Counted from the stretch's first letter, positions 1 through 4,777 are shown. The stretch: DNA of 5,072 nt from Bacteriovoracaceae bacterium (GCA_023250795.1 JAHFAB010000173.1:1-5072); one strand, 5' to 3'. The notes: generated by a model from the sequence alone, not told the origin. Numbers and translations are program-made.

Positions 1-941
1 AGCCCGTTTTCCTCAAAGACATCTGGCCAACGCAAGAAGAAGTGGCTGCCAAGGTCAAGCAGTTTGTTACATCTGGACAGTTTAAGAAAAGCTATGCAGA
101 AGTTTTCCAAGGAGATAAAAACTGGAACTCACTCCAAGTGCCAAAGGGAGTACTCTACCAGTGGGATCCAAAATCTACCTACATAAAAGAACCCCCATTT
201 TTTCAGGACATGCAAAAAGCACCTGCGCCTCTCACGGATATCAAAAAAGCGAGAGTGCTGGCATTGCTTGGAGACTCTGTGACGACCGATCATATCTCTC
301 CGGCTGGGTCATTCAGCAAAGCCACACCAGCGGGGAAATACCTTTTGGGGTTGGGAGTGGATTCAAAAGACTTCAACTCCTACGGAGCTCGCCGCGGAAA
401 CCACGAAGTGATGGTGAGAGGAACATTTGCCAACGTGAGATTGAAAAACCTCTTAGTCCCCGGTGTAGAAGGGGGAGTGACAAAGCACCTGCCCGACGGA
501 AAACAGATGTCGATTTTCGAAGCCTCGGTGCAGTACCAGTCGGAGGGAACACCCCTCATGGTCATTGCCGGAAAAGAATACGGCACAGGCTCCTCGCGCG
601 ATTGGGCCGCCAAAGGTCCGAAACTTTTAGGGGTGAAAGCCGTGATCGCAGAGAGCTTTGAGCGAATTCACCGCTCCAATCTAGTGGGAATGGGCATTTT
701 GCCTCTGCAATTCTGCGCGGGCGAAACAGCGACATCCCTTGGACTGACGGGGCAAGAAACCTTTGATATTGATAAGATAGCGGATGTAGCTCCAGGAAAA
801 TCTGTGGATGTCAAAGTGACAGGGGCTGATGGCCGGACAAAGTCCTTCAAAACCGTTTGCCGGATTGACACACCGAACGAATTAGAATACTTCCGTCATG
901 GAGGTATTTTACTTTACGTCTTAAGACAAGCCGCAAAGTAG
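1..941 (+). CDS. acnA: Aconitate hydratase A, C-terminal part (5' end outside window)
   Basis: Aconitase interconverts citrate and isocitrate through cis-aconitate in the TCA cycle, in the cytoplasm, using a [4Fe-4S] cluster. The frame is open from base 3 (PVFLKDIWPTQEE...), with no start in the window. The GTG at 42 is an internal valine codon. About 312 residues are present of roughly 900 in a full AcnA. Visible motifs are GDSVTTDHISPAG at the start of the swivel domain, YGARRGNHEVM, GTGSSRDWAAKGP with the substrate-binding Ser-Ser-Arg (codons 591-599), and ESFERIHRSNLVGMGILPLQF. The 'SSRDWAAKG' form and the 'FRHGGILLYVLR' ending fit the AcnA/IRP branch rather than AcnB. The cluster cysteines lie upstream and cannot be checked. 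The stop is TAG at 939-941. No frameshift is seen. A small gene begins 26 bp downstream, so the two are probably cotranscribed. Confidence 0.97.
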   Translation, partial: PVFLKDIWPTQEEVAAKVKQFVTSGQFKKSYAEVFQGDKNWNSLQVPKGVLYQWDPKSTYIKEPPFFQDMQKAPAPLTDIKKARVLALLGDSVTTDHISPAGSFSKATPAGKYLLGLGVDSKDFNSYGARRGNHEVMVRGTFANVRLKNLLVPGVEGGVTKHLPDGKQMSIFEASVQYQSEGTPLMVIAGKEYGTGSSRDWAAKGPKLLGVKAVIAESFERIHRSNLVGMGILPLQFCAGETATSLGLTGQETFDIDKIADVAPGKSVDVKVTGADGRTKSFKTVCRIDTPNELEYFRHGGILLYVLRQAAK

Positions 942-967
942 ATCGCCCCGGCAAGGAAGTAGTTTAG

Positions 968-1213
968 ATGGACAAAGTAGAAAAAATCGAGCTCATCCAA
1001 CGCTCGCTGGGACTCAGGCATAAACTCAAAGTGCACGAAACTATGAAACAACCCGACACCCACGAAGAGCTTTCGTTTACCCTACTTGCCAAATGGGAAC
1101 TCGAAGATGAACTCCGCGCCATCGAAGAACTCTTGGCTGAAGCGAGAAAAGAAAATACCGCTGTAAAAAAAACGGTCTTGCTCAAGGAGCGGAAGAAACC
1201 GCAGAAGAAGTAG
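968..1213 (+). CDS. Small charged helical protein, function unknown (81 aa)
   Basis: I do not recognise this protein. It starts at ATG 968 behind a strong Shine-Dalgarno AAGGAAG (953-959, 8-nt spacer), and only 26 bp separate it from the aconitase stop. Both facts support a real gene in the same operon. The sequence is rich in Lys and Glu and looks almost wholly alpha-helical. Residues about 35-61 (ELSFTLLAKWELEDELRAIEELLAEARKE) could form a short coiled coil, and the tail is basic (KERKKPQKK). There is no signal peptide or membrane segment. Base composition resembles aconitase more than the AT-rich toxin-antitoxin genes that follow, so it probably belongs to the host backbone. Its stop codon TAG (1211-1213) shares its last base with a 22-bp dispersed repeat. 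A minus-strand frame over the same bases is judged a shadow. Confidence 0.72.
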   Translation: MDKVEKIELIQRSLGLRHKLKVHETMKQPDTHEELSFTLLAKWELEDELRAIEELLAEARKENTAVKKTVLLKERKKPQKK

Positions 1214-1234
1214 CGCAGGTTCTCTGGAGAACTA
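1213..1234 (+). repeat. 22-bp repeat, copy A, with a palindromic core
   Basis: This 22-nt stretch is the exact reverse complement of 3204-3225. Its core GTTCTCTGGAGAAC (1220-1233) is an imperfect palindrome with 6-bp arms around TG. It begins at the last base of the preceding stop codon and is noncoding here. On the minus strand the same bases spell SSPENLR, as in the HNH gene, but similarity stops sharply at both ends of the match. Confidence 0.8.
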
Positions 1235-1275
1235 AACTCGGCGACATAAATAATTGCGTAAGATTGTAAGTATAG

Positions 1276-1330
1276 TTCTGATTTTTTTACCAATCAGAAG
1301 AGTTTATTCCCCCGTTTTACAGAAGCGGGG
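1276..1330 (+). other. Two hairpins between genes, possible weak terminator
   Basis: The first hairpin pairs TTCTGATT (1276-1283) with AATCAGAA (1292-1299), an 8-bp stem around a T-rich loop. The second pairs CCCCGTTT (1310-1317) with AAGCGGGG (1323-1330) across a 5-nt loop, with one G-U pair. Neither is followed by a U-run on the plus strand, so intrinsic termination is uncertain. They lie between the acnA operon and the toxin-antitoxin promoter, where a transcript end would be expected. Confidence 0.35.
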
Positions 1331-1339
1331 AAAGGGGTA

Positions 1340-1370
1340 TTGTATTGGTATTACCAATAGTATATACTAT
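1340..1370 (+). promoter_or_regulatory. Toxin-antitoxin promoter with two overlapping palindromes (operator)
   Basis: A sigma-70-like promoter reads TTGTAT (-35, 1340-1345), a 17-bp spacer, then TATACT (-10, 1363-1368). It would start transcription near 1375, just ahead of the antitoxin ATG at 1387. Two perfect palindromes cover it: TATTGGTATTACCAATA (1343-1359) between the boxes and ATAGTATATACTAT (1357-1370) over the -10. Type II antitoxins normally repress their own promoter, and this layout fits that. Binding by the downstream ribbon-helix-helix protein is inferred. Confidence 0.7.
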
Positions 1371-1386
1371 TCAGAGAGGTGGTCAA

Positions 1387-1635
1387 ATGTCTAAACGAGC
1401 ATTGAGTGCAAAATTAGATGATTCCTTACTGAGTCAAACGGATCAGCTAGTAAAACTTTTTAAAATCCCCAGAAACCGAGCGTTAGAAGAGGGACTTAGG
1501 CTTTGGGTAGATCTAAAATCAAGAGAGCTTTTGGCCAGAAAAATGAAAGAAGCATCCTTAGCGGTGAGAAAAGAAAGTTTAAAAAATGCGGGAGAATGGG
1601 ATGAAGCACTTCAGGATGGGTTGGGTGACGATTGA
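1387..1635 (+). CDS. Ribbon-helix-helix antitoxin of a MazF/PemK-type system (82 aa)
   Basis: This is the antitoxin of a type II toxin-antitoxin pair. It should bind and neutralise the MazF-like toxin encoded directly downstream and repress the operon. The start is ATG 1387, with GAGAGG at 1374-1379. A TTG at 1345 in the same frame is rejected because it lies inside the -35 box and operator. Residues 3-8 (RALSAK) look like the DNA-contacting beta strand. Residues about 10-40 (DSLLSQTDQLVKLFKIPRNRALEEGLRLWV) look like the two helices of a MetJ/Arc/CopG fold. The C-terminal 35 residues are charged and likely wrap the toxin. The stop codon overlaps the toxin start by 4 nt (TTGA), which favours translational coupling. 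The family assignment rests on fold pattern and neighbour. No full signature motif is visible. Confidence 0.85.
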   Translation: MSKRALSAKLDDSLLSQTDQLVKLFKIPRNRALEEGLRLWVDLKSRELLARKMKEASLAVRKESLKNAGEWDEALQDGLGDD

Positions 1636-1973
1636 TAAAAAAAGGAGAGATTTGGATCGCTTCGCTCGACACTAAAAAAGGCGTTGAGGTTGGCAAGCAA
1701 AGACCCGTGCTTATTGTACAATCGGATTTTTTAAACGAAGTGGGGCACTCTACTGTGGTTGTTTTGCCCATTACTTCGCAGCCACAAGAAGAAAATGTAT
1801 TACGTTTTAAAATTGTAAAAAATTTTTTAAACAAAAAAATAGGATTTGTGTTGGTTGATCAACTGAGAGCTCTAGACGTCCAGTACAGGTTAAAAAAAAG
1901 CATTGGAAAAGTCAGTGATTCTGAGATGAGTCAGATCGATTTGTTGATAAAACAGGTTTTGGATCTGGGGTAA
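1632..1973 (+). CDS. PemK/MazF family endoribonuclease toxin (113 aa)
   Basis: MazF-family toxins are sequence-specific, ribosome-independent mRNA interferases that halt growth when the labile antitoxin is lost. The protein opens with the family pattern KKGEIWIASLD, then has KQRPVLIVQSDFLN and VVVLPITSQ. Arg24 in the RPVL motif and Thr48 in PITS match the positions of the catalytic Arg and Thr known from Bacillus MazF. DQLRALD (about residues 76-82) is the usual second-half motif. At 113 aa it is normal MazF length with no missing core residue, so it is probably active. The start is an unusual TTG inside the antitoxin stop (TTGA). No ATG or GTG allows the conserved N-terminus, so TTG with coupled translation is the best choice. 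The cleavage sequence cannot be predicted here. Confidence 0.95.
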   Translation: MIKKGEIWIASLDTKKGVEVGKQRPVLIVQSDFLNEVGHSTVVVLPITSQPQEENVLRFKIVKNFLNKKIGFVLVDQLRALDVQYRLKKSIGKVSDSEMSQIDLLIKQVLDLG

Positions 1974-2037
1974 TTTGCTTTTCTGCAGCTGGGAAAACTT
2001 CTACTCAAAAAAAGTATTTTACTCAGGTTTATTTTTG

Positions 2038-2057
2038 TTGACACAAAATTTTGTCAA
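2038..2057 (+). repeat. Palindrome downstream of the MazF gene
   Basis: ACAAAATTTTGT (2043-2054) is a perfect 12-bp palindrome. In an offset alignment TTGAC (2038-2042) pairs with GTCAA (2053-2057). The site includes TTGACA, a perfect -35 hexamer, but no -10 follows at a normal distance on the plus strand. It could be a protein-binding site or a chance AT-rich palindrome. Confidence 0.3.
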
Positions 2058-2182
2058 TCAGCTCCCATGGCCCTGACCCACGTATAAATGGCCTGATCAC
2101 ATCCAAGAGAGACCGCTGCTTCAACCAAAACTTCACGTCGACCTTGCCCAAGAACTTCTTTTAGAAACGCCCTAAAATCCAA
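2054..2182 (-). pseudogene. Possible small ORF or 3' remnant of an unknown gene (42 codons)
   Basis: On the minus strand a protein-like stretch ends at a TGA at 2056-2054. The last 40 or so residues include AFLKEVLGQGRREVLVEAA and AIYTWVRAMGAD. The amphipathic helical spacing and balanced composition look coding, and faintly like a helix-turn-helix. The only plausible start is TTG at 2182, with GAGG too close to serve as a normal ribosome site. The frame stays open upstream into the antisense of the HNH gene without an ATG. It may therefore be the 3' tail of a gene destroyed when the HNH gene arrived. I cannot name the family, and it may be chance. Confidence 0.3.
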
Positions 2183-2211
2183 TCCTCGTACGTATAAAAG
2201 GGGGCGTTTTT
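2165..2211 (+). terminator. GC stem followed by five T, possible terminator
   Basis: AAACGCCC (2165-2172) is the exact complement of GGGCGTTT (2202-2209), and a run of five T (2207-2211) overlaps and follows the 3' arm. On the plus strand it lies about 190 bp past the MazF stop and just ahead of the HNH gene. The 29-nt loop is long for an intrinsic terminator, so it may instead be a leader structure of the HNH message. Confidence 0.35.
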
Positions 2212-2225
2212 CCCGTGCTATACAG

Positions 2226-2242
2226 CTCCATAAGAAATGGAG
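2226..2242 (+). promoter_or_regulatory. Hairpin masking the ribosome binding site of the HNH gene
   Basis: CTCCAT (2226-2231) pairs perfectly with ATGGAG (2237-2242) across a 5-nt loop. The 3' arm holds the GGAG Shine-Dalgarno (2239-2242), which sits 7 nt before the ATG at 2250. If the RNA includes both arms, translation of the nuclease would be dampened. A possible extended -10 (TGCTATACA, 2216-2224) would start RNA near 2231 and lose the 5' arm, so the effect would depend on which promoter is used. Confidence 0.45.
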
Positions 2243-2249
2243 AAATAAT

Positions 2250-3074
2250 ATGAAAAATTTAAAACAATTGGGGAGCGCTGAACTCGTCTCTCACACCAAA
2301 GCGCTTGTCTTAAGAGAACGTGAAACAACGAGCGAGATTTTGTGGTGTTTGCGATCTATTCAACAAAAAATGATTTATGCGGAGTATTCTTACTCCTCTC
2401 TTTTTGAATTTGCTGTCAAACACCTAGGCTACAGTGGTGGTGCTGCGAGTCGCCGCATCCGGGCGATGGAATTTTTAAAGGACGTTCCGGAGACGGAGGC
2501 AGCACTGAACGAGGGTAAAGTTTCTTTGACCACGGTGGCGAGTCTCCAGAGTTATCTTCAGCATGAGAAAAAGAAGAGAAGAGATAATAAAGAAGAACAA
2601 ATTTCGCTCGAAACGAAAAAAGATCTTCTTCTCCAGATTGAGAACAAATCCAAGACAGAGTGCGAAAAAATCTTTGTCAGTCTTTCTCCGGTACTGGAAG
2701 ATAAAATCTTAGGAACTGAGAAAGCGCGCGTTCTCACGCCGGACAAAACTGAACTCAAACTAGTTGCTGAAGAAAAATTAATGCAGAATATCCAAAGACT
2801 GAGAGAGCTTTCGGCGCATAAGAACCCTAACCTCAGTTATGCGGAAATCTTTTTGATGTCGACTGAGTTTATGCTCGAGAAAATAGATCCACAGAGACAA
2901 GAACAGAAGCGAGCACGGGAACAGGTAAAGAAACAAGCAAATAAAAAAGAGGAGAAGGATGAAACGGCAAGTTCTCCGGAGAATCTTGCAGTGCAAAACT
3001 CCTCTAGTCCGCTGGAGAACCCACCCCCGCGGTTCTCCACCTCTTCTGTAGACCCCCCACTTCGTCACCGCTAA
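2250..3074 (+). CDS. HNH endonuclease-family protein, N-terminal part (274 aa, frame ends early)
   Basis: This is the N-terminal region of a two-part HNH protein whose nuclease domain continues in the +1 frame at 3058-3312. Residues 1-85 (MKNLKQLGSAELVSHTKAL... SLFEFAVKHLGYSGGAASRRIRAMEFL) form a helical domain typical of this repeated bacterial HNH family. SGGAASRRIRAM has a helix-turn-helix flavour. Residues about 195-225 (LSAHKNPNLSYAEIFLMSTEFMLEKIDP) are the usual pre-linker segment. Residues about 216-243 are a highly basic and acidic stretch, followed by a Ser/Pro-rich linker (SSPENLA, SSSPLENPPPRFS). The ATG at 2250 has GGAG 7 nt upstream. As read, translation adds PPLRHR and stops before any Cys or His of the HNH motif, so this piece alone has no nuclease. 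Restoring the frame gives about 353 aa. Confidence 0.85.
   Translation: MKNLKQLGSAELVSHTKALVLRERETTSEILWCLRSIQQKMIYAEYSYSSLFEFAVKHLGYSGGAASRRIRAMEFLKDVPETEAALNEGKVSLTTVASLQSYLQHEKKKRRDNKEEQISLETKKDLLLQIENKSKTECEKIFVSLSPVLEDKILGTEKARVLTPDKTELKLVAEEKLMQNIQRLRELSAHKNPNLSYAEIFLMSTEFMLEKIDPQRQEQKRAREQVKKQANKKEEKDETASSPENLAVQNSSSPLENPPPRFSTSSVDPPLRHR
2971..3039 (+). repeat. Cluster of GGAGAACC/GGTTCTCC palindromes in the HNH linker
   Basis: TTCTCCGGAGAA (2972-2983) is a perfect 12-bp palindrome. TGGAGAACC (3013-3021) and GGTTCTCCA (3031-3039) form an exact 9-bp inverted repeat with a 9-nt loop. Both reuse the core of the 22-bp repeat at 1213 and 3204. They fall in the low-complexity Ser/Pro linker, where sequence is least constrained by the protein. 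Confidence 0.7.
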
Positions 3075-3312
3075 AAACAGACGCGGCACTTTACAGCACG
3101 CCGAGTGGCAGTGTGAACATGTGGACGAGAAAACAGGCTTGAGATGCACGAGTCGCTGGGCGCTCGAGATCGATCATCGACAACCAGTTGCGCTTGGGGG
3201 ATCTAGTTCTCCAGAGAACCTGCGCTGTCTGTGTCGCACACACAACGCCTACGCGGCTGTGAAAATATTTGGGAGAGAGAAAATGAGGGATTTTTTGCCG
3301 CAGATAAAATAG
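3058..3312 (+). pseudogene. HNH nuclease domain, C-terminal part, displaced in the +1 frame
   Basis: This frame continues the protein of 2250-3074. From 3058 it reads HFVTAKNRRGTLQHAEWQ, then CEHVDEKTGLRC, ALEIDHRQPVALGG, SSSPENLRCLCRTHN, and ends at a TAG (3310-3312). It is a full HNH (ββα-metal) domain: the Asp-His of EIDH, the Asn of ENL and the His of THN are all present. Cysteines before and after (CEHVDEKTGLRC and CLC) look like zinc-knuckle ligands. The frame changes near the six-C run 3053-3058, where one C fewer would give VDPHFVTAKNRRG and restore the reading. A GTG at 3121 could start a 63-aa piece, but that would lack the first Cys and has no clear ribosome site. The conserved residues suggest a recent break, a sequencing error, or a phase-variable or programmed shift. 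Confidence 0.8.
3204..3225 (-). repeat. 22-bp repeat, copy B, inside the HNH motif
   Basis: This is the exact reverse complement of copy A at 1213-1234. Here it is coding, specifying SSPENLR of the catalytic HNH motif. Its core GTTCTCCAGAGAAC (3206-3219) has 6-bp palindromic arms. Confidence 0.8.
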
Positions 3313-3387
3313 CCGAAGACCTCAAGTCACCACGGACGCACTCCAAACTTTATGTCTTAACTAGTTGGCCTGTTAAAAAAATAGTTC

Positions 3388-3444
3388 TGGACTGGATCTG
3401 CTTGATAATGTACAATTAGTACATATTTGTATATTTGTACAAAT
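3388..3444 (+). promoter_or_regulatory. Promoter and GTAC-core palindromes of the Phd/RelE operon
   Basis: A plausible promoter is TGGACT (-35, 3388-3393), a 17-bp spacer, then TACAAT (-10, 3411-3416), giving a start near 3423. Two palindromes overlap or follow it: ATGTACAATTAGTACAT (3408-3424) and ATTTGTACAAAT (3433-3444). They share a TGTAC core and are about one helical turn or two apart, as expected for cooperative antitoxin binding. The -35 is imperfect, so the exact start is uncertain. Autorepression by the Phd-like protein is inferred. Confidence 0.6.
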
Positions 3445-3474
3445 TATAAAAAATAAGGGTAGAGTAGGTAAAAA

Positions 3475-3729
3475 ATGACCAAATGGGCTGCCGCAAAAGC
3501 GAGAGAACAATTTTCAGAGATCTTAAATCTGGTTGCTTATGGAAAAGAGCGATGTGTAATTACTCGACAATCTAAAGATCTACTGGCTCTTGTTCCGATT
3601 GAGGATCTACGTGTCCTTGAGCTTTTAGAGGAGAAAGTTGATTTGGAGGATGGGATCAAGGCTTTAGAAGAAGCCAAAAAGACTGGGACAACCTCATGGA
3701 AAAAACTTAAGGCTGGGCTAAAACTCTGA
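3475..3729 (+). CDS. Phd/YefM family antitoxin (84 aa)
   Basis: This is the antitoxin partner of the RelE/ParE-type toxin that starts 4 nt after its stop. The N-terminal WAAAKAREQFSEILNLVAYGKERCVITRQSKDLLALVPIEDL is the typical Phd/YefM fold: a helix (AREQFSEILNLV), a strand (ERCVITR), and a second strand (LLALVPIEDL). This part dimerises and binds DNA. Residues about 45-84 are charged and helical and should wrap the toxin. The start is ATG 3475 with AGG (3466-3468) 6 nt upstream, behind a palindromic operator. Base composition is AT-rich compared with the aconitase region, which fits an acquired module. All expected parts are present, with no sign of decay. Confidence 0.93.
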   Translation: MTKWAAAKAREQFSEILNLVAYGKERCVITRQSKDLLALVPIEDLRVLELLEEKVDLEDGIKALEEAKKTGTTSWKKLKAGLKL

Positions 3730-3733
3730 CTTT

Positions 3734-3994
3734 ATGAGCTATCGTATAGAATTTGCACCAGCGGCAGAAAAACAGCTTAGAAAACTCTCAAAATCTGTTC
3801 AAAGGCAATTGGCTCCAAAAATTGATTCTCTAGCTACAAATCCTCGTCCACATGGAGTAGAAAAACTTGTAGGAGCTCAGACACTCTACCGAATTCGCTC
3901 TGGAGATTATCGAATGATTTATGCTATTCAAGACTCTATTTTATTGGTTTCTATAGTAAAAATTGGACATCGAAAAGAAATTTATAAAAAGTAG
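3734..3994 (+). CDS. RelE/ParE family toxin (86 aa)
   Basis: The toxin of the second type II pair most likely cuts mRNA on the ribosome (RelE) or poisons gyrase (ParE). The sequence favours the RelE branch. MSYRIEFAPAAEKQLRKLSKSVQRQL gives the first strand and helix pair. LYRIRSGDYRMIYAIQD is the core signature, and IVKIGHRKEIYKK is the C-terminal motif. By position Arg60, Arg80 and Tyr84 correspond to the functional Arg61, Arg81 and Tyr87 of E. coli RelE, which points to an active nuclease. That alignment was made by eye. Length is normal. The ATG at 3734 lies 4 nt after the antitoxin stop without its own clear Shine-Dalgarno, so translation is probably coupled. No clear terminator follows in the 70 bp before the convergent xth gene. 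Confidence 0.94.
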   Translation: MSYRIEFAPAAEKQLRKLSKSVQRQLAPKIDSLATNPRPHGVEKLVGAQTLYRIRSGDYRMIYAIQDSILLVSIVKIGHRKEIYKK

Positions 3995-4064
3995 TTCAAT
4001 GTTAATCAAGTATTTACCACCTAAATTCACACGCGACTTATGTACACTACAATTGAAAAATGAG

Positions 4065-4685
4065 TTACCCCAAACACAGACCCACTGGGCAATGATCAGA
4101 CCCTGAAATATGGGGGTAGATCTCAGCAGATTTCAGACGTTTTTCCATGGCTTCATTGACAAAGAAATAATCCAAACGCCATCCTATGTTTTTTTCTCGC
4201 ACCCCAGGACGGTAGCTCCACCAGGAGTAATGTCCGGGGTCTTTCACAAAATGGCGGAAGGTATCAATATGGTTTCCACCTTCTCCAGTAAACTCATCGA
4301 GCCACGCACGCTCCTCTGGCAAGAAGCCCGCATTATCCATATTAGACTTGGGATTTTTTAAATCGATTTCCTTGTGTGCAATATTAAAGTCCCCACAGAT
4401 CACGAGGTTTTTTCCATCCGCTTTGAGCGACTCGCAAAATTTGAAAAATTTCCGACAAAATGAAAGCTTATACCCCAGCCGTGCATGATCCCTCTGACTA
4501 TTGGGAAAATAGGCGTTGATCAAAACAAAGTTTTTAAACTCTGCAACTAAAACGCGGCCCTCACGGTCGATCTCTGGCGCACCGATTCCATACTGCACTC
4601 GTTTCGGCTCGTGCTTCGAAATCCAGGCGTACAACGCAGCGAAGCACTGAGCTGTGCTGGGAACGCTTTGATCTCCTGGAGGCAA
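4065..4685 (-). pseudogene. xth: Exonuclease III, C-terminal fragment of a frame-broken xth gene
   Basis: Exonuclease III is the major bacterial AP endonuclease and 3' repair exonuclease of base-excision repair. The real homology runs from 4619 ([13 protein letters not shown]) to the TAA at 4065. Motifs in order are [50 protein letters not shown] with catalytic Asp and Asn, NAGFLPEERAWLDEF, YSWWSYRPGVREKNIGWRLDYF, and GSDHCPVGLCL with the catalytic His. Thus all downstream active-site residues survive. The frame extends 22 codons further, to a TTG at 4685, but that stretch is the wrong frame over the N-terminal part and has no ribosome site. The missing 'W-N-A-KKGYSGVA-F' segment and the frame change make it inactive as read. 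The gene converges on the RelE operon. Confidence 0.88.
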
Positions 4686-4777
4686 ACAAGGTCAGCGTCT
4701 TCAGACTTCAACACATCTAAAAACCCGTTCTTTTCAGCAGCACGTATTCCGTTCACATTCCAAGAGAGAAGTTTCAT
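4619..4777 (-). pseudogene. xth: Exonuclease III, N-terminal fragment
   Basis: This is the 5' end of the xth gene. It starts at ATG 4777 ([20 protein letters not shown]), where Asn7 is the conserved metal and phosphate ligand. It continues through [12 protein letters not shown] with the catalytic Glu35, then [15 protein letters not shown] at about 4621. Family members next carry roughly 18 residues of the type HVYWNYAVKKGYSGTAVF before SK-EP. Here GF is joined directly to the SKHEP codons in another frame, so translation goes on into nonsense and ends at 4547. A weak AAGAG lies upstream of the ATG. Intact sequence on both sides suggests a single recent deletion of 3n+1 bases, about 55 bp, or an assembly error. 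Confidence 0.85.

Noticed and set aside
380..871. Minus-strand and alternate plus-strand frames across aconitase
   Set aside because: They are shadows of a strongly conserved coding frame, with odd composition and no motifs.
964..1293. Minus-strand 109-codon frame containing SSPENLR, like the HNH motif
   Set aside because: The likeness is wholly due to the 22-bp repeat. No Cys, DH or THN motif accompanies it, and the plus-strand gene has a better start and ribosome site.
1345..1386. Upstream TTG start that would add 14 residues to the RHH antitoxin
   Set aside because: It lies within the predicted -35 box and operator, and the added residues do not fit the RHH fold. ATG 1387 has a Shine-Dalgarno.
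2038..2066. TTGACA as a -35 box for a plus-strand promoter
   Set aside because: The sequence 17 bp downstream is GC-rich (GCTCCC) with no -10. The nearest TATAAA is about 40 bp away.
1213..3225. Composite transposon with the 22-bp copies as terminal inverted repeats
   Set aside because: No transposase is present, one copy lies inside an essential coding motif, the HNH gene extends beyond it, and no target-site duplication is seen. I keep only the repeat itself.
2971..3225. CRISPR-like array from the repeated GGAGAACC motif
   Set aside because: The units are short, differ in orientation and spacing, and lie in coding DNA. There are no regular spacers or cas genes.
3231..3419. Plus-strand frame of 62 codons overlapping the HNH 3' end
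   Set aside because: It is a frame shadow of the HNH domain that continues into noncoding DNA. It shows no motif.
3995..4064. Terminator between the convergent relE-type and xth genes
   Set aside because: The only inverted match (TTCAAT with ATTGAA) has a loop of about 50 nt and no stable GC stem.
4110..4361. Plus-strand 83-codon frame over xth
   Set aside because: It is antisense to clear exonuclease III motifs and has no family resemblance.
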